Assembly: GCF_000026105.1 (NCBI RefSeq)
Contig: NC_008027.1
Span: 2,620,001 to 2,684,000 of the forward strand
Reading direction: 5' to 3'
Origin: Pseudomonas entomophila L48
GTDB lineage: Bacteria > Pseudomonadota > Gammaproteobacteria > Pseudomonadales > Pseudomonadaceae
DNA: 64,000 bases
Both the position numbers and the translations under genes were made by a program. Positions 54,228 through 62,338 of this stretch are shown here, piece after piece. Every line of letters begins with the position of its first letter. The stretch's first letter is position 1. The notes under the pieces were generated by a model. It was not told where the DNA came from and did not search any database. It saw nothing but the letters and a program-made list of their open reading frames with translations.

Positions 54228-55448
54228 ATGTTCAAGCGTTCCTTGTGTTATCTGCTGTGTGGCCTGTCGTTGCTCGCCGGTGCTTCAACGGTGTTGGCCG
54301 GCTTCGTGCCGGAGCAGGCCCGTGTCGAAGTGCTCGGCGATCATCGTGACCAGCACTGGTTCTGGATCTGGGGCAGCAATGCGCCCAACATGGTCGATGG
54401 CCGTGCCTACCTGTTCGACGACGAGGGCCGCAACCTCGGCCAGCTGAGCACCGGCATCTGGTCCAACGGCCTGCAACTGGCGCGCAGCCGCGACGAGTTG
54501 TACGCCACCGAGATCTACTTCAGCCGGGGCGTGCGTGGCCGGCGCAGCGACGTGGTCACGGTGTACGACGCCAGGACACTGAGCCCCAAGCGCGAGATCC
54601 CGATCCCGGCCAAGCGCATGACCGCGCTGATCTCCACCGGCCTCAGCGTGCTGTCCGACGACGAGCGTTTCCTCTTGGTGCTCAACTTCACCCCGGCGCA
54701 GTCGATCTCGGTGGTGGACTTGGAGCACAACCGCTTCGTCACCGAGGTGCCGATCCCGGGGTGCGCATCGATCTACCCGGCCGGCCCCCGCGACTTCTAT
54801 GCCATCTGCGGCAATGGCGGGTTCTTCCACCTGCGCCTGGATGAGCAAGGGCAAGTGGCGTTGCAGGAACGCACCCCGCCGGCATTCGACCCGTTGCAGG
54901 ACCTGCTGCTGACCACCGGTGTGCGCGATGGCGACACCTGGTACTTCGTCTCCCAGCACAACCGCGCCTATGCCCTGGGCTTGGGCGCCGACGGTGTGCG
55001 GCCGCTCAAGCAGTGGTCGCTGGTCAGCGACCAGGAACGCGCCGATGGCTGGGGCATCGCCGGCAACCACGGCGTGGCCCTGCACCAGCAAAGCGGGCGG
55101 TTGTACGTGCTGATGCACAAGGATGTGCCGGAGAACTACCAGAAGCCCGGCACCGAGGTGTGGGTTTACGACGTGGCCACGCAACAGCGGGTGACGCGCC
55201 TGTCCCTCGAGGGGCAGAGCACCGCCATCGGCGTCAGCCAGGGCGACCGGCCACGGTTGTACAGCCTGGACTGGGTGGTGCCCATGCCGAGCCTGTTCAC
55301 CCTGTGGGTCTACCTGACCGAAGGCGAGGCCGGGCTGACGCCGCTGCTGCGCCAGGGCGTGAACCTGTACGACGCCGACAGCGGCGAGCACCTGCGCAGT
55401 GTCGGCGATATCCCTTTGGGCTTCCTCAACGTGGTGATGCCATGGTGA
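54228..55448 (+). CDS. aauB: Aromatic-amine/methylamine dehydrogenase large (beta-propeller) subunit
   Basis: A 406-aa exported subunit: signal peptide to about VLAG (residue 25), then a propeller domain typical of the heavy chain (YDARTLSPKREIPIPAKRM, GCASIYPAGPRDFYAICGNG, ADGWGIAGNHGVALHQQSG). Its partner is the small subunit encoded three genes downstream. With the MauE and MauD homologues between them the gene order matches the aauBEDA cluster of the TTQ aromatic amine dehydrogenase. It lies 37 nt downstream of the Ycf48-like gene and overlaps mauE by 7 nt. Whether the substrate is aromatic or aliphatic is undecided. Confidence 0.88.
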   Translation: MFKRSLCYLLCGLSLLAGASTVLAGFVPEQARVEVLGDHRDQHWFWIWGSNAPNMVDGRAYLFDDEGRNLGQLSTGIWSNGLQLARSRDELYATEIYFSRGVRGRRSDVVTVYDARTLSPKREIPIPAKRMTALISTGLSVLSDDERFLLVLNFTPAQSISVVDLEHNRFVTEVPIPGCASIYPAGPRDFYAICGNGGFFHLRLDEQGQVALQERTPPAFDPLQDLLLTTGVRDGDTWYFVSQHNRAYALGLGADGVRPLKQWSLVSDQERADGWGIAGNHGVALHQQSGRLYVLMHKDVPENYQKPGTEVWVYDVATQQRVTRLSLEGQSTAIGVSQGDRPRLYSLDWVVPMPSLFTLWVYLTEGEAGLTPLLRQGVNLYDADSGEHLRSVGDIPLGFLNVVMPW

Positions 55449-55996
55449 CTTTCGAACTGCTGCATGACCCCTTGGTGCATGTCGCCAGCGTCGGTGGGCT
55501 GACCCTGCTGCTGGGCACTGCCGTGTTGCACAAGCTGCACGACCCTGAAGCGTTTGCCGGTGTACTGCAACGCTACGCCCAGGTATTGGGCCGCTGGTGC
55601 GCGGCGCCCGTGTGGCCGCACCTGTTGCCGGTGCTGGACGTGCTGGCCTGCGCCGGGTTGCTGCTGAGCCTGTGGTGGCCGATGGCGGCGCTGCCCGCCG
55701 TGGCGTTGCTGGTGCTGTATGCCGGCGTGCTGGCGGTGGCTGCGGGCGAAGGTAGTTCCCTGGAAGACTGCGGCTGCCACTTCGGCGGCCGCCGCCAGCC
55801 GCCGTCCCGGGCGCTGGTCTGGCGCAACCTGCTGCTGGCGCTGGCCGCCGGCAACCTGCTCATACCGATGAGCGAACGCTCGCTGACCTGGCTCGACGGC
55901 TGCACCCTGGTGTTCGCCTTCATCAGCGTCGCCGCCCTGTACCTGCTGGCCAACCAGTTGATCTCCAACCGTGCAACCCCGAGGCAACGGCCATGA
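55442..55996 (+). CDS. mauE: MauE-like maturation membrane protein
   Basis: A 184-aa membrane protein with several helices, of the MauE/DoxX-like family. It is needed for assembly of TTQ amine dehydrogenases, probably for disulfides of the small subunit. A Cys-rich loop SLEDCGCHFGG lies near 108-118. It overlaps aauB by 7 nt and mauD by 4 nt. Confidence 0.88.
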   Translation: MVTFELLHDPLVHVASVGGLTLLLGTAVLHKLHDPEAFAGVLQRYAQVLGRWCAAPVWPHLLPVLDVLACAGLLLSLWWPMAALPAVALLVLYAGVLAVAAGEGSSLEDCGCHFGGRRQPPSRALVWRNLLLALAAGNLLIPMSERSLTWLDGCTLVFAFISVAALYLLANQLISNRATPRQRP

Positions 55997-56595
55997 CTTA
56001 CGCACTGATCATTTCCAGCCTGCTGTCCTGGGCGATCATCCTGATGCTGACCCTTGCCGTGTGGGCCCTGGCGCGCCAGGTCGGGCTGCTGCACGAACGC
56101 ATCCAGCCGGTGGGGGCGTTGTCCCTGGGCAAGGCGATCAAGGCCGGAGACACGGCGCCGGTGTTCACCCTGGCCAGCCTGACCGGAGGCTCGGTCAGCC
56201 TCGGCGGCGCCAACGGGCAAGGGCAGGGCACCTTGCTGTTCTTCCTGTCCGAGACCTGCCCGGTGTGCAAGACGCTGCTGCCGGTGCTCGATGCGCTGCG
56301 CCGCCAGGAGCGCCTGAGGGTCGTGCTGGCCAGCGATGGCGAAGCGGATGAGCACCTGGCTTTCATTGCCGCCCACGGCTTGCAGGCGTTCCCCTACCTG
56401 CTGTCCCGAGAAGTGGGCCTGGCCTACCAGATCAGCAAGCTGCCCTACGGCGTGCTGATCGACGAGCGTGGCACCGTCGCCAGCCACGGCCTGGTCAACA
56501 CCCGCGAGCACCTGGAAAGCCTGCTGGAAGCGCGGCGCCTGGGGCATGCCACCGTCCAGGCATACAACGCCGCGCAACAGGGGCTGCAGCCATGA
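55993..56595 (+). CDS. mauD: MauD-like thioredoxin-fold protein
   Basis: A 200-aa membrane-anchored thioredoxin-like protein: N-terminal helix (IISSLLSWAIILMLTLAVWA), then a thioredoxin fold with the CxxC site SETCPVCKTLLPVL (near 88-101). MauD forms or shuffles the many disulfides of the small subunit. Overlaps its neighbours by 4 nt on each side (ATGA). Confidence 0.88.
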   Translation: MTYALIISSLLSWAIILMLTLAVWALARQVGLLHERIQPVGALSLGKAIKAGDTAPVFTLASLTGGSVSLGGANGQGQGTLLFFLSETCPVCKTLLPVLDALRRQERLRVVLASDGEADEHLAFIAAHGLQAFPYLLSREVGLAYQISKLPYGVLIDERGTVASHGLVNTREHLESLLEARRLGHATVQAYNAAQQGLQP

Positions 56596-57116
56596 CGATT
56601 CGCTGGTTCGACGAAGCCACCCAACTGCTGACTCGCCGCGTCGCCCGTGGTACCTCGCGCCGGGGGTTCCTCGGCGGCCTGGGCACCTTGCTGGTCGGCG
56701 CCGGGGCGACCACGTTGCTGCCGGTGTTCCGCGGCGGCGCCTTCGCCCAGCCCAGCGCCGGCCTGCAGGAGTCGGGCGACCCGAACAGCTGCGAGTACTG
56801 GCGCCACTGCGCCATCGACGGCTTTCTCTGCGGCTGTTGCGGCGGCACCTCCAGCAGCTGCCCGCCGGGCACCGTGCGTTCGGACATCACCTGGATCGGC
56901 ACCTGCCGCAACCCCACCGACGGCAAGGACTACGTGATCTCTTACAACGACTGCTGCGGCAAGAGCAACTGCGGCCGCTGCGTGTGCCAGCGCGACCAGG
57001 GCGATACGCCGCTGTACCGCCCGCAAAGCTCCAACGACCTGAACTGGTGCTCCGGCAGCCAGGCGGACATGCCCTACCACTGTTCGCTGTCGGTGGTGAT
57101 CGGGGTCAAGGAGTAG
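56592..57116 (+). CDS. aauA: TTQ amine dehydrogenase small subunit
   Basis: A 174-aa small subunit. A twin-arginine signal (GTSRRGFLGGLGTLL, near residues 20-34) sends the folded protein to the periplasm. The mature part is Cys-rich (GFLCGCCGG, NDCCGKSNCGRC), as the six-disulfide light chain requires. Two conserved Trp are in ITWIGTC and LNWCSGSQADMPYHC and can be crosslinked to tryptophan tryptophylquinone. The overlap with mauD is 4 nt and the cytochrome gene follows 3 nt later. Confidence 0.92.
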   Translation: MTIRWFDEATQLLTRRVARGTSRRGFLGGLGTLLVGAGATTLLPVFRGGAFAQPSAGLQESGDPNSCEYWRHCAIDGFLCGCCGGTSSSCPPGTVRSDITWIGTCRNPTDGKDYVISYNDCCGKSNCGRCVCQRDQGDTPLYRPQSSNDLNWCSGSQADMPYHCSLSVVIGVKE

Positions 57117-57119
57117 GGC

Positions 57120-57548
57120 ATGGCCGGATACCTGTCGTGCGCGTTCACCCTGGCCCTGCTGGCGTTCGCCGGCAGCGCCCTGGCCACCGAGCCGCGCCAG
57201 TTCGACTACATGCTCAACTGCCAGGGCTGCCACCTGCCCGACGGCAGCGGCAACCCGGGGCGCAGCGTACCGGCGTTCCCTGGGCAGCTGGGCAAGTTCC
57301 TCGGGGTGCCGGGTGGGCGCGAGTACCTGGTGCAGGTACCGGGCTCGGCCTTGTCGGGGCTGTCGGACGACGCCCTGGCAGGGGTGCTCAACTGGATGCT
57401 GGCGCGTTTCGACGCCGGCAATCTACCTAGCGATTTCAAACCCTACAGCGGCGCCGAAGTGCGGCAGTGGCGCGGCTCGGTGCCCGCCGATGTCGAGGTC
57501 ACGCGCAAGCGGCTGCTGCAACGCATTGCCCAACGAGAACAACAATGA
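57120..57548 (+). CDS. Small c-type cytochrome
   Basis: A 142-aa exported protein: signal peptide to about residue 22 (GSALA), and one heme site CQGCH near residue 38. Probably takes electrons from the amine dehydrogenase in the periplasm, in place of amicyanin or azurin. It overlaps the next cytochrome gene by 4 nt (ATGA). Confidence 0.87.
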   Translation: MAGYLSCAFTLALLAFAGSALATEPRQFDYMLNCQGCHLPDGSGNPGRSVPAFPGQLGKFLGVPGGREYLVQVPGSALSGLSDDALAGVLNWMLARFDAGNLPSDFKPYSGAEVRQWRGSVPADVEVTRKRLLQRIAQREQQ

Positions 57549-58165
57549 GAGCACTTCAACCGATGAAGCCACGCCTTTGCGCCGGCCTGCTGGCCCTGGC
57601 CAGTACCTTCATGGCCCACGCCGAAGCCGCGCCTGCCCAGGCCGCCACCTGTGTCGTCTGCCATGGCGCCCAAGGCCAGGGCAATCCGGCGCTGGGCGCA
57701 CCGCGCCTGGCCGGGCAGCAGGCCGAATACCTGCTCACGCAGCTGCGCGATTTCAAGGCTGGGCGCCGGGGGTATGACCCGCAGGACAGCCATGGCGCGC
57801 AGATGCGGGCGATTGCCGCGACGGTTCAAGAGGGGGAGCAGGAGCTGCTGGCGCGCTACTTCGCTGAACTTGACGGTGGCGCCGTTGCGCCGCCAGTGCC
57901 CGGCGCGCCGGGCCAGGCGCTCTACCAGGGCACCTGTGCCGCCTGCCACGGGCCGCAGGGGCAGGGGTTCGCGCATTTGAAGACACCGAATCTGCGGATG
58001 CTCGACCGGGCCTATCTCGACCGCCAGTTGGTGGCCTTCCGTGAAGGAACCCGGGGCAGCGAGCAGCACGGCAGCGAGCTGGCGATCTGGATGCGCGGCA
58101 TTGCCCTGCAACTGCATGACGATGAACAGCGGCGGGTATTGCTCGACTATATCGCCACCCCATGA
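57545..58165 (+). CDS. Diheme c-type cytochrome (c4/c553-like)
   Basis: A 206-aa exported protein with two heme motifs, CVVCH near 38 and CAACH near 135, separated by a repeat of the same fold (GAQGQGNPALGAPRLAGQQ / GPQGQGFAHLKTPNL). It resembles the diheme c4-type carriers that pass electrons to the terminal oxidase. It is too small and lacks the architecture of MauG. Last gene of the amine dehydrogenase run. Confidence 0.88.
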   Translation: MRALQPMKPRLCAGLLALASTFMAHAEAAPAQAATCVVCHGAQGQGNPALGAPRLAGQQAEYLLTQLRDFKAGRRGYDPQDSHGAQMRAIAATVQEGEQELLARYFAELDGGAVAPPVPGAPGQALYQGTCAACHGPQGQGFAHLKTPNLRMLDRAYLDRQLVAFREGTRGSEQHGSELAIWMRGIALQLHDDEQRRVLLDYIATP

Positions 58166-58184
58166 CCTGCGAACCAACAACCTT

Positions 58185-58269
58185 TGTAGGAGCGGCTTCA
58201 GCCGCGATCACCCGCAAAGCGGGTGCCCGGCACCGCGGTGCCCGCATCGCGGCTGAAGCCGCTCCTACA
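58185..58269. repeat. REP pair (inverted)
   Basis: TGTAGGAGCGGCTTCAGCCG and its inverted copy. It marks the end of the amine dehydrogenase operon. Confidence 0.82.
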
Positions 58270-58315
58270 AGAATGGATTTCCAATGCTTTGAATTTGAGG
58301 AGAAGTGACCCCTCC

Positions 58316-58831
58316 ATGCCATCCCCCAAGTTTCTCAAGGGCTTTCGCCACGAACTGGCCAACCGCGCCTTCGCCCTGGCCGCCGTCCGGCGCATGGCCT
58401 CGCGCCTGCAAGGCGAGCAGGCGCACCTGTTCTGGAAAACCTACGCCGACCTCGAAACCTTCAACCAGCCGCGCTACCAGGCCGCAGCCGACCTCTGGGG
58501 GCTGGACACCACGCCTGGCGTGCTGACACGCCTCAAGTCCTGGCTGGTGGCCTCGGTGCCCCGGCCCCTGCAAGGCCTGCTGCTGCGCGTCGTCTATCGC
58601 GAGACCGTCAAGTACATGGCCTGGCTGCAGGGCCTGCGCAAGATCGGCCCCGGTGATGCGCAGCGCTTCCTGGACTACATGATCGACCAGGAGCAGCTGC
58701 AGCTGGACATGATGCGCCTGGCCCTCACGGGACGTTACCGCGATGTGGCGCGCCAGGCCGATGCGTTCTTGCTCAAGTACAACGGCGTCAAGCTGCTGGC
58801 ATTTTCCCCTGAAACGATGGAGTCGAAATGA
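58316..58831 (+). CDS. Hypothetical protein coupled to a quinone reductase
   Basis: A 171-aa helical protein (KTYADLETFNQPRYQAAADL; one apolar segment VPRPLQGLLLRVVYRETVKY near 83-102) with no recognised family. The start at 58316 follows GAGGAG after a 12-nt spacer. Its stop overlaps the start of the quinone reductase gene (ATGA), so they are coupled and probably act together. Confidence 0.68.
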   Translation: MPSPKFLKGFRHELANRAFALAAVRRMASRLQGEQAHLFWKTYADLETFNQPRYQAAADLWGLDTTPGVLTRLKSWLVASVPRPLQGLLLRVVYRETVKYMAWLQGLRKIGPGDAQRFLDYMIDQEQLQLDMMRLALTGRYRDVARQADAFLLKYNGVKLLAFSPETMESK

Positions 58832-59532
58832 ACGTCCTGATCGTCCACGCGCACAACGAACCGCAATCCTTCAACAGTGCCATGGCCCGGCTGGCGGTGG
58901 AGGTGCTGGAGGGCCAGCGCCATACCGTACAGGTTTCGGACCTGCACGCCATGGGCTTCAACCCGGTCGCCAGCGCCGAAGACTTCCAGCAGCGTGCCAA
59001 CGACGATTACCTGGTCTATGCCCTGGAGCAGCGCCACGCCTTCAACAACGGCTCCCTGGCTGCCGACATCGTCGCCGAGCTGGACAAGATTCGCTGGGCC
59101 GACCTGATCATCCTCAACTTCCCGATCTACTGGTTCAGCATGCCAGCCATCCTCAAGGGCTGGATCGACCGGGTGTTCGTTTCGGGCTACTGCTATGGCG
59201 GTACGCGCATCTACGACCGTGGCGGGCTCAAGGGCAAGCGGGCGATGCTGAGTTTCTCCCTGGGCGGGCAGGCGCATATGTTCGGGCCGGATGCGGTGCA
59301 TGGCGAACTCGACACGTTGCTGCGGCCAATCCAGCGCGGTGTGCTGGGTTATGTCGGGCTGGCGGTGCTGCCGCCGTTCGTGGCGTTTCATGTGCCCTAT
59401 ATCAGCGAAGAGGCGCGCCTGCAGTACCTGGCGCAATACCGCCGGCACCTGCTGACGCTCGATGAGCGGGCGCCGCTGGTGTTTCCGTCGCTGGATGATT
59501 TTGATGCCAATCTGCGGCCCAAGGGGGGCTGA
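58828..59532 (+). CDS. NAD(P)H:quinone oxidoreductase, flavodoxin-like
   Basis: A 234-aa flavodoxin-fold enzyme of the NQO1/KefF/MdaB group: MNVLIVHAHNEPQSFNSAM at the FMN/FAD-binding start, then FPIYWFSMPAILKGWIDRVF (about 100-119) and SFSLGGQAHMFG. Transfers two electrons from NAD(P)H to quinones. Coupled to the 171-aa gene upstream. Confidence 0.9.
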   Translation: MNVLIVHAHNEPQSFNSAMARLAVEVLEGQRHTVQVSDLHAMGFNPVASAEDFQQRANDDYLVYALEQRHAFNNGSLAADIVAELDKIRWADLIILNFPIYWFSMPAILKGWIDRVFVSGYCYGGTRIYDRGGLKGKRAMLSFSLGGQAHMFGPDAVHGELDTLLRPIQRGVLGYVGLAVLPPFVAFHVPYISEEARLQYLAQYRRHLLTLDERAPLVFPSLDDFDANLRPKGG

Positions 59533-59573
59533 GAGGGTTTCTCGCAAGGCTTTGTTCTGACGGCACCGTCCCA

Positions 59574-59600
59574 TTCGCCGGCAAAGCCGGCTCCTACAGG
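59574..59600. repeat. Single REP element
   Basis: TTCGCCGGCAAAGCCGGCTC followed by CTACAGG. An isolated half of the REP pair type. Confidence 0.7.
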
Positions 59601-59676
59601 TTAAGTGCCGATCCGCAGGCTGGCGCAGAGATCTTTGCTGAATTCACCGAATCGGCTTTTTTAAGGATGGTTGACC

Positions 59677-60459
59677 ATGGCTGTTCATATCGAGCGTTGC
59701 GCAGGTATCGCTTACCTCACGCTGGATCACCCCGCACGCCGCAACAGTTTCGACCTGCCCATGGCCGCGGCCCTGCGTGACTGTGTCCGCAGCCTGGTGG
59801 CGGAGCCACCCAAGGTGGTGGTGTTGCGCAGCAGCGGCGAGCACTTCTCGGTGGGTGGAGACGTTCAGTATTTCCGCCAGTTGCGCGAAGGGCCGCAGGA
59901 CGCCCGCACGGAAGACGTCGCGCACCTGGTCGGCGCAGTGAACGAGGCGGTACTGGGCCTTACCGCGCTGCCTTGCCCTGTGCTGGGCCTGCTCAACGGC
60001 GCCGTTGCCGGTTTCGGGCTATCCCTGGCGCTGAGCTGCGACCTGCTGATTGCCGCCGAGGACGCCAGCCTCGTATACGCCTATGGCGCCATCGGCATTA
60101 CCCCGGATGGTGGCGGCAGTTGGCACCTGCCCCGCCACCTCGGGTTGCACCGGGCATTGGCCCTGGCGTTGCTCAACCGGCCACTGCCCGCTCGTGAGGC
60201 CCAGGCGCTGGGGTTGGTGGTCGACGTGGTGCCCCGCGAAGCCTTGCAGGCTTCGGGCATGGCGATGGCCAAGCGCCTGGCGGGCGGTGCCGCTGCCGCG
60301 CATGGCGGGGCCAAGCGCTTGTTGCGCGGTAGCCTGGATTGCGACCTGGCCACCGCGCTGGACAGGGAGCGTGCGTTGTTTGTGCACTTGAGCGGCAGCG
60401 ACGACTTCGCTGAAGGGGTGGATGCCTTTTGTCAACGCCGCTCGGCGTCTTTTAGCTGA
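59677..60459 (+). CDS. Enoyl-CoA hydratase/isomerase
   Basis: A 260-aa crotonase-family protein: HPARRNSFDLPMAAAL, SSGEHFSVGGDVQYF and the oxyanion-hole LNGAVAGFGLSLALSCDLLIA, then GAIGITPDGGGSWHLPR. The start at 59677 follows AAGGATGG. It probably hydrates or isomerises an enoyl-CoA; substrate unknown. It stands alone between REP elements. Confidence 0.9.
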   Translation: MAVHIERCAGIAYLTLDHPARRNSFDLPMAAALRDCVRSLVAEPPKVVVLRSSGEHFSVGGDVQYFRQLREGPQDARTEDVAHLVGAVNEAVLGLTALPCPVLGLLNGAVAGFGLSLALSCDLLIAAEDASLVYAYGAIGITPDGGGSWHLPRHLGLHRALALALLNRPLPAREAQALGLVVDVVPREALQASGMAMAKRLAGGAAAAHGGAKRLLRGSLDCDLATALDRERALFVHLSGSDDFAEGVDAFCQRRSASFS

Positions 60460-60471
60460 ATGACGACCTGA

Positions 60472-60555
60472 CCTCCTGTAGGAGCCAGCTTTGCTGGCGA
60501 ACCAGGCGCGTACGGTGCCGTGCCATTCGCCAGCAAGGCTGGCTCCTACAGGAGG
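60472..60555. repeat. REP pair (inverted)
   Basis: CCTCCTGTAGGAGCCAGC and its inverted copy GCTGGCTCCTACAGGAGG, about 84 nt in all. It can act as a terminator for the hydratase gene. Confidence 0.82.
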
Positions 60556-60645
60556 ATTTCTTCCGTCTTGACAGGAACTTGATAAACCCTGAAAGGAACG
60601 TTGAATGTCCCTCGCTAGCATGTTCCCCATACACACTAACGAGTC

Positions 60646-61473
60646 ATGGACATGTTCGAATCGAAATCCATCAGGAAAGTTCTCGGCGCTTCGTTCGCCT
60701 TCAATGCGATCCTGGCATCGACCCAGGCCAGCGCAAATGAAAAAAGTGCGCTGGACAGCATCTGGGGTGATGAAACCAAGGTGACCGCAGGCTTCGCCCT
60801 GCACACCGCGCCGCGCTATTTCGGCGCCAAGGGCAGCCAGGGCCATTTGCTGCCGTCGGTCACCGTGCAGCGCGGCATCTTCTTCGCCGACAGCCTGTCG
60901 GGGGTGGGCGTGCAGTACCAGTCCGACAATGGCTTCAGCGCCAGCGCCGCACTCGGCTACGACTTCGGTCGCGCCGACGGCGACAGCAAGTACCGCAATG
61001 GCTCGGACAGGCTCGAGGGCATGGGCGCGGTGGGCGGCGCGACGGTGGTCGACATCAACCTGTCGCAGCAGATCCTGCCGTGGCTGGCGGTCACCGCCGA
61101 GGCCGAATTGCGTACCGGTGGCTACAAGCGTGGCGACCGCTACCAGTTCGGCTTGCTGAGCACGCTGCACCAGAGCGACCGCGACACCGTCACCTTGAGC
61201 CTGAACGGCCATGCGGGGCAGGCGAAGTACAACCAGACCTACTTCGGCGTCACCGCCGAGCAAAGCGAGAAGACCGTGTTCGAGCGCTTCAAGGCGGACC
61301 AGGGCATCTACGCCTACTCCAGCGAACTGGCGTGGATGCACCAGTTCGACCAGCACTGGTCGACCATCGCCAGCGTGAATGTCATGCACTACACCGACCA
61401 GGTGCGCAAGAGCCCGGTCATTCGCCAGGACACGCCGGTGACCTCCACCTTCGGGGTGCAGTACGCGTTCTGA
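60646..61473 (+). CDS. MipA/OmpV family outer-membrane protein
   Basis: A 275-aa exported barrel: signal peptide ending about ASTQASA (residue 30), then beta-rich repeats (VTAGFALHTAPRYFGAKGSQ, AALGYDFGRADGDSKYR) and a terminal STFGVQYAF with the Phe end. MipA/OmpV proteins are outer-membrane proteins of unclear cargo, sometimes linked to scaffolding or osmotic and metal response. Two close ATGs (60646, 60652). Confidence 0.87.
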   Translation: MDMFESKSIRKVLGASFAFNAILASTQASANEKSALDSIWGDETKVTAGFALHTAPRYFGAKGSQGHLLPSVTVQRGIFFADSLSGVGVQYQSDNGFSASAALGYDFGRADGDSKYRNGSDRLEGMGAVGGATVVDINLSQQILPWLAVTAEAELRTGGYKRGDRYQFGLLSTLHQSDRDTVTLSLNGHAGQAKYNQTYFGVTAEQSEKTVFERFKADQGIYAYSSELAWMHQFDQHWSTIASVNVMHYTDQVRKSPVIRQDTPVTSTFGVQYAF

Positions 61474-61476
61474 TAC

Positions 61477-61938
61477 CTACGGTGCGCGGAACGCTTCTTC
61501 AATGAAGGCCTCGAGTGCCTGGGCCTCGAGGATTTCGATCGAGAAGTGCCCGAAGCGTTTCGGTAGCCAGATGATCCGCGCACCGGCAGGAGACTGCAGG
61601 TGCTCGCGGGCCAGCGGGTTGCCGTTCTCGTCTTCGGGCTGCACGCCGTTGGTCACCAGTTGGTCATAGGCCTGCTCGATGTCCGGCGTGCTATAGCAGT
61701 GGCGGTAGATCATGCCTTCGCCATGCGTGTCCAGCAGGTCCTTCAGGTTGCCTGCCAATGGCTGGACCAGCATGAAGCGTTCCTCGCCGAGCAGGGCGAT
61801 CGCGTAGCGTACGTGCAGGCCGCCGCGCTCCCACACCAATGTCCTGGAGATTCGAGCGCCCAGCACCTGGGCGTAGTAGGCGCAGGCGGCCTCAAGGTCG
61901 GTGACCAGCACATCGACATGGCTGAACTTCAGGTCCAT
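61477..61938 (-). CDS. VOC (glyoxalase/dioxygenase) superfamily protein
   Basis: A 153-aa vicinal-oxygen-chelate protein: HVDVLVTDLEAACAYYAQVLGA at the N-terminus and PKRFGHFSIEIL in the C-terminal half carry the His/Glu metal ligands. Substrate unknown. The gene is convergent with the MipA gene (3-nt gap), and DUF2986 lies 27 nt upstream on the same strand. Confidence 0.85.
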   Translation of the reverse strand: MDLKFSHVDVLVTDLEAACAYYAQVLGARISRTLVWERGGLHVRYAIALLGEERFMLVQPLAGNLKDLLDTHGEGMIYRHCYSTPDIEQAYDQLVTNGVQPEDENGNPLAREHLQSPAGARIIWLPKRFGHFSIEILEAQALEAFIEEAFRAP

Positions 61939-61965
61939 CGCATTGCTCTCCAGTGGCGGCTGCGC

Positions 61966-62139
61966 TCAGGGCTGTGGCGGTGTATCGGGGGGCGGCTCGG
62001 CCTGTTGGCTGGCCTCGGCAGCCAGCTTCGCCCGGTCGGCCTTGGAAATGTAAGTGTTGCGGTTTTTCGGCGCGAGCTTGGCGCTGGCCTTCTTGGCGTG
62101 GGCTTTCAACAGCTGGTTGATTTTTTTGCGACGGTTCAT
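61966..62139 (-). CDS. DUF2986 family small basic protein
   Basis: A 57-aa basic protein beginning MNRRKKINQLLKAHAKKAS and containing the family core KNRNTYISKADRAKL. The frame is complete, with the ATG at 62137-62139. It is the DUF2986 type, a short, positively charged family found in gammaproteobacteria; function unknown, possibly nucleic-acid binding. Located 27 nt upstream of the VOC gene. Confidence 0.8.
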   Translation of the reverse strand: MNRRKKINQLLKAHAKKASAKLAPKNRNTYISKADRAKLAAEASQQAEPPPDTPPQP

Positions 62140-62338
62140 GTTCTGTGATCGAAAAGAGGCGGGTGAGGACTGTACCCGAGGGCAGTGCCGCGCGCGATTA
62201 TACTTCGCCTTGGCCGCTGGCTGGCCAGCTCGGGCCGACCAGCCACTGACGAATCGTCACATTCGAAGCACACCATCGCCTGGCTGGTACCCAGCACACC
62301 CGCGCATGGAGCGCATCGAACCAGACAAGGAGTTAATC

